Shown piece after piece: positions 1 through 10,213 of a DNA stretch of 64,000 nucleotides. The notes below the pieces were generated by a model. The model made no database searches, was not told the DNA's origin, and worked only from the letters and a program-made list of their open reading frames with translations. The stretch spans positions 8,010,501 to 8,074,500 of the forward strand of contig CM075770.1 in NCBI GenBank assembly GCA_037974665.1, written 5' to 3'. The DNA comes from Ehretia macrophylla (Eukaryota; Streptophyta; Magnoliopsida; Boraginales; Ehretiaceae). Each line of letters opens with the position of its first letter. The stretch's first letter is position 1. A program made the translations under genes and the position numbers.

Positions 1-261
1 TAATCTTCCATCTGCCATGTGAACTTTATTTTATTCTTTCTTTTTTTAGGGTAACACTACTTCTTGGAACTTTTTTTTAATTATTATTTAAGAAAATTAA
101 GTCCAAGTTATTTCACATTACCTAAAATGTTACATATAAGAATTGATTTTGCGACATCTCGTATTTAGAACAAGAATTATATCACTAGACCAAATGACCA
201 ATGACCTTTTCAGAGCATTTCTTCACAACATCCCAAAATAGGATGAATAGGGTAGGCCTTA
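1..261. repeat. 5' flank of the SDR unit, first copy in window
   Basis: This stretch matches 11950-12210 almost base for base, and its first 45 bases match 30583-30627. At the other two places it lies just upstream of the start of a minus-strand SDR gene. The window therefore begins close to a unit boundary, and another SDR copy is expected immediately left of position 1. No gene is seen in it. Confidence 0.85.
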
Positions 262-386
262 CTTAGACTTTCCTTTTTATGTAGTGTAGTTCTAATCTAT
301 TTATGTATTTAATCCGGGGGCTACTCTATATTTACTAGTCATCGTAATTTTACAATATTTCGTTCAAGTAACATGACCAACAACAA
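262..386. repeat. 125-bp direct repeat, left copy, flanking the truncated Copia
   Basis: Positions 262-386 and 4350-4474 are the same 125-bp sequence with one visible difference (C versus T near 360 and 4450). In unit 2 the corresponding sequence (from about 12208, interrupted by a MITE) occurs once, so the single-copy state is ancestral. The repeat is far longer than the 5-bp target duplication expected of a Copia element. Confidence 0.9.
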
Positions 387-3300
387 AGAGATGTCGGATT
401 TTGATAAAACAAAACCAAGTTGAATAAGAAAATTGCTTAACCGAGAAAACCAAGCTCGCGGCGCCTGCTTTAAGCCGTAGATAGCTTTTTGTAACTTACA
501 CACATGATCTGGAAAACAGGCATGTTTAAAACCAGGTGGCTGCACCATAAAGACATCTTCAGTCAACAGGCCATGTAGAAAGGCATTATTCACATCAATT
601 TGTCGAAGAGGCCAGTTTTGAGAGACTGCTAGAGACAAAATAATGCAAATTGTTGTTGGTTTAACAACAGGACTGAAGGTTTCTGTGTAATCAACACCTT
701 CTTCTTGATTGAACCCTTTCGCCACTAGCCTAGCCTTATAACGCTCCACAGAACCATCAGACTTACGCTTGACACGAAAGACCCACTTACACCCAACAAC
801 GTTCGCAGTAGCTGGCTTTGGAACAAGCAACCAAGTACCATTCTGTATGAGGGCATTGTATTCAGTACTCATTGCATCGCGCCAATGTGAAAATTTGGAT
901 GCAACTGAAAATGAGGTTGGTTCAAAATCCGCAGATGAGGATAAGGATGAGTTGTTTGTACCAGCATGAAAAGTAACATAGTCCACAAATCTTTTTGCAG
1001 GTCGAGTGTGATCACGGGTACGAGTAGTCATGGGATGGTTAGAAGCGGAGGGTATGAGGGCTGAAGAAGATGATAGATCATGGTGAGCAGAAGATACGAG
1101 AGAAGAATCTGGCGGAGCAGGCACCACAGAAAGATTTTGTGTGGGATTAGAAGAATGTACTGGAGATAGGACTAAAGAGTGGGGATTGGGGTCCACAGAA
1201 TTGACTAAGTGTGTTTGGGTATGATCTGAAGTGGTATTACTAGTTGGGTCAGGAGGAGAGAGAGAGTGGTTGGTAGGTCCGCATGGGGAAATTGAGGGCT
1301 GGCTTAAAGAATTAAAAGGAGGATCCATGTGCTGCAATAAAGGCGTTGAGGAAATGTCAGGTGGGTCCGGATGTGAGTTGGTTTGCAATTGTGGATTTGA
1401 AGGGATGAGGGGCAGGACCGCTGGACACATGACACGAGAAGGGGTGGGTGAACAATTAGAATTTGAAGGCAAAGTCGTGGAAGATTGAGGCACAACGACT
1501 AAGTCATCATAACGTGAATCAGGAACCACTTTTTGTGCGTGAGGAGTGTTAGATAAAGATAAGTTGGAGTGAGAGGAATTTGAGCTTTTACTGTGAAGAG
1601 ACATGTTATACGGGAATAAGTTCTCATCGAACACTACATGGCGAGACAAGTGAACTCGTCCAGTATTTGGGTCAAAGCATCGATATCCCAAGTGATCCAC
1701 ACTGTAACCAATAAACACACAAGGGACAGACTTTGGACTCAACTTATCAGATTTAATGGCACCAAGAAATGGGAAGCAGAGGCAGCCAAACACTCGAAGA
1801 TTAAAATAAGATGGTGGCTTTTGATGCAATTTTTCAAAGGGTGAACATTGATCAAGAACTGGAGTGGGTAATTTATTAATAAGATAAACTGCAGTGGTAA
1901 AAGCCTCTAACCAAATTTGTTTTGGAAGGGATGCATGAAATAGCAGAGTAGTTCCTAATTCAGTTATATGGCGAATTTTACGTTCAGCCATGCCATTTTG
2001 TTCGGGAGTATGAGGACAAGATATTCTATATTGAATACCAGCATAGTGAATAATAGATTTTAAACGTCCCTGTGTAAGTTCTTTTGCTCCATCACATTGG
2101 AAAGATTTTATCTTTGTGGAGAAGTGATTCTCAGTTAAGTGCTTAAAATGTAAAAAACAATCAACACAGTCATTTTTATTTTTCAACGGATAAATCCAGG
2201 TAAAACGGCTAAATTCATCAATAAAAATTATAAAATAACGATAGCCAGAAAAGGACATAACAGGGCTTGGACCCCAAATGTCAGAATGTATTATTTCCAG
2301 TGGACAAGTCGCATTATTCGGAGAAGGATGAAAGGGAAGCTTGTGACTCTTCCCCATCATACAAGAAGTACAAAGAAAACTAGAAGCTAAAGCATCTGAA
2401 CAACTGATACAATCCTTAGAATGTAAAACAGACATTATTGATTTGGACGGGTGTCCTAAGCGACTGTGCCAGAGAGATGACGAGAGACGTGTGGCTGCCA
2501 ATGCCATGGGATTAAGGGATGAGCCAGAAGGGAGCACTGGAAGTGTATAAATGTTGGATTCAACGTGGCCCTTGAGAAGAGGTGTCCCCGTGCGTAGGTC
2601 CTTAACAACACATGCAAAAGGAGAAAATTCAAGTGAGACTAGATTGTCTTTAGTAAATTGGGAGACAGACAGTAGATTTTTTTTGAGTTGAGGGACATGT
2701 AAGACATTATTTAACGAGAATGTGTGAGAAGGGGTAGATAAGGAGGAATAACCAGTATGTGAGATGTTAAGGGCCTTACCATCGCCTACGATCACACGAT
2801 CCGAACCATAGTAAGGATGAAGCTGATGAAGTAGTAAGGGATCTGAAGTCATGTGTGACGAGGCGCCAGAGTCTGGAATCCAAGGTTCAACAATAGTGGA
2901 AGATGAAGAAGAGTTGAGCTGGGATTGTTGTTGATGAACCCCAGCAAACTGAGTGTTGGAGTTACTGTTTCTGGACTGAGCGTAGTGATAGCGACACTTA
3001 GCTGCAGTATGACCAAACTTGTAGCAAATTTGACACTTGTTTCGAGAACCATTGGAGGATTGCTTGAGAGTAGAAGAGTTTGAGTTTGACACAGCAGGTT
3101 TGGGAGATGATGTAGTATGAGGCGTGGCAAGTAACCCCTTTTGGGAGACGGACATGGGACGCAACTGGGCAGTTAACGCAGACACAGTGGAGTCATCATC
3201 ATGAGAAGCATTGTTGTCGAGTAGAATACGTTGTTCATAGATTAGCAATTTTGCACGGAGTGCTGAAAAGGAAGGAACCGTCGGCAAGTTCTCAACCGAC

Positions 3301-3857
3301 GTAACAAAGGGACGATAGTCCTTGGGAAGGCCATTAAGCGTGACTAAAACCAAGTCAGAGTCCAATAATGCATCGCCAATGGCAGAAAGAGAAGTGGAAA
3401 TGTGATGTATTTATTGAAGGTAGTCTGCAATGGAGAGTGATCCTTTCCGAAGGGAACAAAGTTGAGCCCGAAGAAGTGATTTGCAGGCGAGGGACTGTTG
3501 AAGAAAAGACTCCTTCAGAGATTTCCAAAGATCATAGGCAGATGTATGACCAGTGGCCTGGTGGACTAGCGAGTCAGATAATGTGGCCGTGATACAAGCA
3601 GTAACGAAACTGTCATAGCGAGACCAATCAGCAAGAGACACACCAGTAGTGTTTGAAGTAGAGGAAGCAGAGGAAGAGGAAGATTGTTCAGGTTTGAGAA
3701 TAGTGCCATCAACGTATCCCAGAAGATTGTTGAAAGTAAAGAAATGCAGAATTTGTGTTTGCCATGTAAGATAATTGGTATTGTCAAGACATACAGTTAC
3801 GTAAGTCTTAACGTTATAGGTTGGAAGAGTAAGGGCAAGAGATGAAGTTGTAGCCAT
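387..3857 (-). pseudogene. Copia gag-pol polyprotein, interrupted and 3'-truncated
   Basis: The gag start is the ATG at 3857. Gag runs to an in-frame TAA at 3411-3413, probably a CAA changed by one base, and the same frame then stays open to the truncation. Numbering residues from 3365, the order is: CCHC zinc knuckle (111-124); aspartic protease with DSG (165-167); integrase with HHCC (H300, H305, C332, C335) and a DD35E triad (D362, D425, E461); then the N-terminal part of reverse transcriptase including [11 protein letters not shown] and the [14 protein letters not shown] segment. The frame ends before the YVDD catalytic box. Domain order protease-integrase-RT is diagnostic for Ty1/Copia. 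One stop in about 3.5 kb suggests a fairly young insertion. Confidence 0.93.
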
Positions 3858-4151
3858 GTGGTGCAGAAGTTATAAGATGAAGTGAAAACGACGATGCAGA
3901 GTAACGGGAATGTGATTGAGACGTGATGGGAATAAAGGAAGAATGAGTTTTGACCAAGGGGTAAAGTGATGATGTTTACTGGAATAATGTTTTAGACCAA
4001 AAGTAAAGTGATGGAATGGATTGAAGCTGGTGTGATACAGACAAAAGTGAAATAAAGTAGAGTGAAAAGTTAGGAAAGAAAATAGAGTAGATAGCTGGTC
4101 ACAGAGTGTAGCGGAAGAGCTGAGAAAAGTTTAAAGACTTTCGTCGTTGAA

Positions 4152-4163
4152 CATCTAATACCA
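4152..4163 (-). other. Copia primer-binding site
   Basis: Minus-strand TGGTATTAGATG directly follows the LTR end. It matches the usual plant Copia site complementary to initiator tRNA-Met (TGGTATCAGAGC) at its first six bases and then diverges. Confidence 0.7.
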
Positions 4164-4349
4164 TGAAAAGATTTTATCCTGAAAGGTTTTTGTATTTTTT
4201 TCATATCTGCAACAGTGTACATCATGTGCCTTTTATACTACAAACAGTGACTAACAACCAAGCCTATAGAACTGGAATACAAGTACAACAACCAAATAAC
4301 CTCAAGGTAATTTAAACATTTGAATTTTTAAAATAAATGACTGTTATCA
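4164..4349 (-). repeat. Copia 5' LTR, 186 bp
   Basis: On the minus strand the segment begins TGATAACAG and ends CTTTTCA, giving the canonical TG..CA ends. It is directly followed by a primer-binding site starting TGG. Only one LTR is present, because the 3' end of the element is missing. Confidence 0.8.
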
Positions 4350-4474
4350 CTTAGACTTTCCTTTTTATGTAGTGTAGTTCTAATCTATTTATGTATTTAA
4401 TCCGGGGGCTACTCTATATTTACTAGTCATCGTAATTTTACAATATTTTGTTCAAGTAACATGACCAACAACAA
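4350..4474. repeat. 125-bp direct repeat, right copy
   Basis: Second copy of the 262-386 sequence, abutting the LTR end of the truncated Copia. It continues into ordinary unit sequence (AACAACAATTAAGG), as in unit 2 near 12680. Confidence 0.9.
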
Positions 4475-6139
4475 TTAAGGATTTAAAAAATATCTTTTTG
4501 CTTCTCTACATCTATTTATGACTTATATAAAATTTGAATTTATTTCCTTTTTTTTACAAAATAGGGCTTCTAATCGGTCCAGTGAAAAGACTCACTTACA
4601 TAACAAACATGTTAACTTAAATTAATTTATTAATATTAGGATTTATATGGTTAATACTATTTTTTGTTCAAATTCAGTTGGTTGATACCAATTGATTTTC
4701 ATTGTATTAAATTCTAAAATATTTCTTACGATTTGTTTAAAAAAAAAACCATAATTAAAAAGTTTGCATTCAATATTATAGATACCTCATTTAATAATTT
4801 CATTTAAAACATTTCATACTTTACATTGGGATTAACCCGTCCATATGCACGGACAAGCCTTCACTAGTTATATAAGTAAAGGATTATATAAGTTATATAA
4901 TCCTTTGCTAATCAATATCTGATTGTTGACTGAAAATCATACCTTTCAGACATTCATCAAATATAAAATGGACACCTTTAATATTTTCACCTCTTTGAGT
5001 ACCCTGACTTGGAAAGCTCATAAGCCGCATGATTGTTGACGGGAGGCATCATCCCAAATCGAAGCTGAGCAGTGTGGGACCTGTTGGAATTTTCAAAGGG
5101 AAAAATAATAAAAGATAGTTATATTTTTCAAATTCGTGTTGTTTGGTTGTGAGACGTGTTTGTTTGATTGGGCAGGTGCATTTTTTTTTTCTAGATAGAT
5201 AACGTGTATTATGCACTATTAACTTTTTTTACTTTTAAATCTCCACAGTTTGTTTCAAACATTTTTAATTTAAAATATCTTTTTAATAAATTATTAGCTT
5301 TTTTTTTTTTCTCTATATCTGATAGTAGTTCACAATATATATCATTTAGAAAATGAAAGAAACAACAGAGGAAGTTAAGGGTGTTTTGTAAGAGATGCAA
5401 CTAATTATGAAAGTCTTGAATCCAAGTGTCTTTTTCTGCTGATTAAAAACTTTTTACTTCTTTTCAACACTTTTCTCTCTAAATAAACTATTTTGGTATG
5501 TTATTATTCTGGAAAAATAAATATCAAAATCTTTTTTTTTTCTTTATCGAGTATAGAAATAAAGGTATTATGTTCTATTTTCATTTGTACATATATAGAT
5601 AGATGATCTTTCAAATCAGGTTTCGATTAATCTTATCGGTGAATTTGCTTTAATTCGATACACACTTTTCAATAAAGATAAATATTATTTTTAGAAAAGC
5701 AACATTGTATCTCGACTTAAAATCGTCTCCATTGCATCAGTCATCTCCAATGGAAAAAAATCTGAATTTTATTCAATAGGACCTCCTTTGATTTTGACAA
5801 TACCCTTGCATGCTTTTGGCTTCAGCTTTGAATATGAAGGCTGAAAGTAGCATACTGTCCTTAATGAATGAAAACCACTAGTTATAAGAGTTAGTGGCGG
5901 AGCCACGTTGATCAATGGGTGTGCAATGGAACACCCTGAAATATTGGGAATTTTTATTTTTATTTTTTTTATTTATCAATAAAAACAACACCATGAGTGG
6001 AGATTTTAATGTTGGGTTCTTGGTGTGCAATGTCTATCATTTTATTTTATATAAAAGATTTAAATTTATTAGAGTAGGATTGTAAATAATTTTGAATCTT
6101 GTTGCATAAATTTAATTGTATTAAATAATTTTATAATTA
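4475..6139. other. unit 1-specific segment, no gene seen
   Basis: After AATTAAGGATTTA unit 2 jumps (12694) directly to the sequence found here at about 6140, so about 1.65 kb is present only in unit 1. It is either an insertion in unit 1 or a deletion in unit 2. No coding region is supported. A short stem followed by CTAGT at 4838-4868 resembles a plant Helitron 3' end, but no matching 5' end was found. A MITE-like element starts near 5893. Confidence 0.6.
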
Positions 6140-6546
6140 TATCTATATAAAGTCAGTTGTTAGACAATTTTAATGAAAACATTAAAAGAGTGGTTAAAAC
6201 AGAACTCATTTAATAAATTAATGGTCCTGACCAAAAATAGTTAAATAGTCAAAACAAGATTGTGACAATAATTTAATGACCTCGGGAATAATTTATTCCT
6301 AAATTTAAATTATTTCTTGAATTAAATGCTGAGAGTCATGCATTGAAGATATTTGTGTTATAAAGCGCTTAAATTAAGCATTAGTTTAGTTATACTATAA
6401 AAATATGAATTTAAACATAAAATCATTAGTTTTTTTTATATATAATTTATATAAAAATTTATGCATAAATAATTTCCCTAGATTTTAATTACTGACTTTA
6501 ATATTATAGTGTACACTCTAATTTTAAGTGTCTGGCTCCGCCTTTA
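5893..6546. mobile_element. possible hAT-like non-autonomous element
   Basis: The left end reads TAGTGGCGGAGCCACG and the right end GTCTGGCTCCGCCTTTA. These are imperfect inverted termini of the same GGCGGAGCCA class as the well-supported MITE at 12255-12586. The right end is also present in unit 2 near 13210, but the left end is not. I could not define a target-site duplication, so the borders are uncertain. Confidence 0.45.
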
Positions 6547-6720
6547 GATAGAGTAGTTAGGCCTAGGGACCAAATCGGCCTAATGAATAGTTACTGCTAG
6601 TGGCAAACTAGCTTATGTAATCTAGGCGGCGTAATGAATACATACGATTAGCGTCAAACTAACCTAGGGATCTAGTCGGCCTGGTGGCCAATTTGATCAA
6701 TAATTTGACATATATGAATA

Positions 6721-7117
6721 GGAAAAATCTCACATTTACTTTCTATTATTTATAAAGTATCTCAATTTAATTTTTATTATTTAAAATGTCTTAATTTAGA
6801 TCCTATTATTTCTCTAAAAGTTTCAATTTCATCCTTATTATTTAAATTTTTCAATTTCGTTTTTTTTTATTTTTTAAAAAATTTTAATTTCGTCCCTATT
6901 ATTTTTAAAAAGTTTCAAATTTATCCCTATTATTTCTCAAAAAAATTCAACTTAGTTCTTGAATAATATGAACAAATTTGAAACTTTAAGAAAATAATAG
7001 AGACAAAATTAAAACTTTTTAAAAATAATAGGGGCGAAGTTGGAACTTTTTGAAAAATAATAGGGACTAAATTGAGACGCTTTGTAAATAATAGAGACTA
7101 AATATAAAATTTTCCCT
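6721..7117. mobile_element. foldback MITE, unit 1 copy (internally deleted)
   Basis: The left arm (GGAAAAATCTCACATTTAC) and right arm (AATATAAAATTTTCCC) are reverse-complementary along most of their length. Both are built of phrases such as CTATTATTT and AATAATAGGGACTAAAT, so the whole could fold into one long hairpin centred near 6955. The unit 2 copy (13399-13885) has about 90-110 bp more on the right arm, so this copy seems to have lost one internal repeat. Confidence 0.75.
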
Positions 7118-7769
7118 ATAAAAAAACACGTACTAAAAGTCTAAAAGAGACTTGAGGAAGAATTCGCCAAATAATAATATTAACATCTCGTTTGTATGAG
7201 TTACTAGGGCTTTTATATAGTGGTAATGTTACATGCTCTTATGTAAAAGGTCGAGAATTCGAATTTTGTTAATTACGTTATACGAACTTAGACTCTAATT
7301 AATCAAAAAAAAATTAAAAAAAATAAAAATTCTCATTTGCATGGGATTTTTTTTTTTGGTCAAATTTGCATGGGATTTCACTGTTGGGTTGCGATAAGTG
7401 GAAGATATCTCATCTCATCGGCTCGGTCATGATAGGCTCTTGTCCACGTTGGTCGACACGCACTTGTTGCCTAAAGTCGTGTTAGTTCAATGCAAACCAA
7501 CAAAATGGCTGGTATTAAAAGTATGTGTAGTCCAAGTTGGTCGCCACATGCATATATAAAGGTGCCAATTCCCGCTGCTGAGAGAAAATATTAAAAATTA
7601 TATTTTTTTTTATAAAAAAAAAATTAAATATTTATGTATACTTAATTAAAAAAATATATATTTTAGTTCTCAAACGTGACTCATTGCTTAAAGAATATAA
7701 GTTTTCTTATCATTTCGTCTTCTTATCTTTAACGAACAACTCCTTCATTCATGTTCTTGTTTGCTGGCT

Positions 7770-7955
7770 AGTGAGCCCCCATTATAATAGACCAGCTGAT
7801 TGGGTAGCAAAATGTAATTTAAGTGTTAAGCTTAATTGTGATTGGGTCTCAAACCCACCTATTATCTTTGTAACTTTCTTAAGGCATACTTGGATCCTGA
7901 AGGAATAGGTTGACCTTACTTTAATGTAATTTTTTCTTTAATGCAAAAGCCGCCA
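7770..7955 (+). other. unit 1-only segment, possible LINE RNase H relic
   Basis: Unit 2 lacks this segment: its sequence passes from GCTGGCTAGT (14520) straight to ATTGCACCG. One frame here contains RPADWVAKCNLS and DWVSNPPIIFV, which resemble the C-terminal RNase H-like end of plant non-LTR retrotransposon proteins (the ..VADWLAKFAL.. pattern). The match is short and I consider it suggestive only. Confidence 0.3.
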
Positions 7956-8421
7956 TTGCACCGTGATAGGCCTATTTCCTTTCCTGAGACTCTGGCCCAT
8001 TTAGGTTGTTTATCATTTCATCAGCCCATTAGTCTCTGGGTTGGGCTATATTTTAGCAATACACACATAAATACGCCTAATATAACTGAAAACACTCACT
8101 TTTTTACTTCAATTTAACTATAGATTATCACAAATGTCATATACTATGTTTAAGCAACTTCTTTACTTATTTGTATTACAACATCGAGAATAAAATAATT
8201 CTTTAGGGGTTTGAGGACATAATGTACCATGTTGATTTTTCAATATGTATTGTTGTTTATTCAATTACGTTTCATCTAACATTAGCTCGAAGTTAATCTA
8301 AGAAAGATGATCGACAATTCACAAAATTCCACATACTATATTCTAAATAAAAACAACATAATTCAATAAACATAAGCATTTCATTTGTTGATCAATAACT
8401 GAAGCGCTTTCTCCTTTTAGG

Positions 8422-9389
8422 TGGCGATCGGTATGTTGGATTCGATTAGGAATGGATTGGTATTTCCAACTTTATTTTTATTCTCATACTTAGTATGAAA
8501 TAATGAACATGAGAATCTTATTCCCTAAGTAATCTGATTTTTACCAACTTGGGATCAATCATTCCTAACAAAATACATGGGAATAACCCATTCATATGGT
8601 TGTGCAAAAGAACTCAAATGTCAAATTATCAAAGTGTCTTTTTCCAAATATAAAAAATATATAATAACAAAAGAGCACTTATTAATAATTATTATGCATG
8701 TTATTATTCTTTATGAAAATTAAGTTTTAATTGTAAATAATATTATTATTAAACTAATTACCAAAAATACGTTTTCAAAACATAACATGAACACAACAAT
8801 AAAAGGGAGATCCTTATTATTATAATTATTAATATAATTTTTAATATTATTTATTATTTATTAGTAATAATATTATTATAAGAAAATGACAAAAATATCC
8901 TTTTAAAATGAAACATGCATATAATAAAGAAAAATCCGTATCATTTGTTATATTTTATATTAATAATATTATTATTTGTTAATGACCAAAATGCCTTCTC
9001 AAAACATAAGTATACAAAAAGACAAAATGACTAATTTTGTTATTATTTTATTTATCGTTATTGTTATCATCATCATCATCATTATTAGTAGTAGTAGTAG
9101 TATTACCATAACCACTATTATTATTATTATATTTATATTTATGTATATTTTTAATACAACTAAATGTATACATTAATAACAAAAGGTCAATCTTTTCATA
9201 ATTTTATAAAAGTCGAGCAATACTATTTTTTGTATATTGACTACCAAATATGAGTTTAGAATCAATACATATACTTCGATCTTCATTTCTATATCATACT
9301 TTGCATGACAGACTCTTTTCGAGTTCATTTCATTCTATTCTTAATTCATTTCATTCTTGTCTAACTTCATTCCATATTACCAATCGCCA
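8422..9389. mobile_element. 968-bp inverted-terminal-repeat element, unit 1 copy
   Basis: The left end TGGCGATCGGTAT and the reverse complement of the right end (TGGCGATTGGTAA) form imperfect terminal inverted repeats. The interior is AT-rich, with a run of ATC/ATT/AGT trinucleotides near 9060-9140. The same element is at the same place in unit 2 (14946-15895), so it predates the duplication. No transposase is encoded. I saw no clear target-site duplication, so the superfamily is open. Confidence 0.6.
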
Positions 9390-10213
9390 GCTTAATGTTT
9401 TTGTTTGAATTTAGAATATTGCTAATTTTCTGTAGTTTGAGAAATTTGTCATAATTTATGCCATATTTTCCAATTCATTCTTTTACCTATATTAGTATAA
9501 TACAAAAATAAATGAATGAGAAAGTAGGAGTTATTAATTCCTAGATTATTTATTTGATTGTCTTCCTCTTTCAATAAATTCAACCCTAATTATTTTGCTT
9601 CAGTTCAAATTCATGAAAATTCTTTGGACAACATGTGCTAACCATCAGCCCGAACTAATCATCAGCCTTAGAAACAATAAATGAGTCTCACAATATGTGA
9701 GACTCACTTATATATGAGTGATTGATGATCAGAACGAACTAACCAAAGAAATTCTCTCAAATCCATCCAACTCACATGTGATGATAGATCTAAGTTTATG
9801 GCGCGTAACATTCTGTAGTTAGTTCCCAATGCACAGGCTAACTTCAGTGCAAGAATGCTCCCATTGAGGTCAACCATAGCTAGCTTGTGCCATAGGAATA
9901 AACTGTCACAGGACCTGACCTCACCTGACCATGCAACAAAGTGTTGTAATGATTGGAATTTAACCTCTATACTTGTCTAGTTTTGAGTTTTTTTATTACC
10001 TCATGTAAGTAGATGGCGTTGTTTTTGTTTATATTTGTTTAACTATTACTATTTATCTTGAAAGTAGAACGTAAAGATATCTTGATAAATTAAAAATAAA
10101 TAAATAAAGTGCGAGCAAAAAGAAAAATATTTGACAATGTACGAAAACTATTGAAATTATTTAAAAATATTATTTTAAAATCAACAATCCGGAATAACAT
10201 ACATGAATAATAA

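Larger units (their letters stand above)
387..4349 (-). mobile_element. truncated Ty1/Copia retrotransposon (5' LTR to mid reverse transcriptase)
   Basis: The element is read on the minus strand. It starts with a 5' LTR at 4349-4164, followed by a primer-binding site and a gag-pol frame, and it stops abruptly at about 387 inside the reverse transcriptase. The YVDD box, RNase H, polypurine tract and 3' LTR are all absent, so it cannot transpose by itself. The left junction falls in unit DNA (the 125-bp repeat). The last residues of the long open frame, below 387, are therefore flanking DNA and not pol. The short LTR and the single gag-pol frame fit several Copia lineages; I did not assign one. 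Confidence 0.9.
6140..10213. repeat. unit 1 backbone, duplicated at 12694-18446
   Basis: This stretch is collinear and very similar to 12694-16494 and 18079-18446 in unit 2, through non-coding sequence, a foldback element, a 968-bp element and the 3' flank of the SDR gene. It contains no complete gene. Both units share a TATATAAA-type string near 7555 and 14310, but I see no coding sequence behind it. Confidence 0.85.

Noticed and set aside
1231-1488. Plus-strand open frames inside the Copia element
   Set aside because: They are antisense shadows of the gag-pol frame and show no family features.
4941-5100. Short minus-strand frame near 5070 suggesting a captured gene fragment
   Set aside because: It is too short and ends quickly. 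I could not match it to any family with confidence.
8976-9176. Conserved small open frame also found at 15469-15669
   Set aside because: The conservation is explained by the unit duplication. The protein is a translation of trinucleotide repeats inside a transposon-like element.
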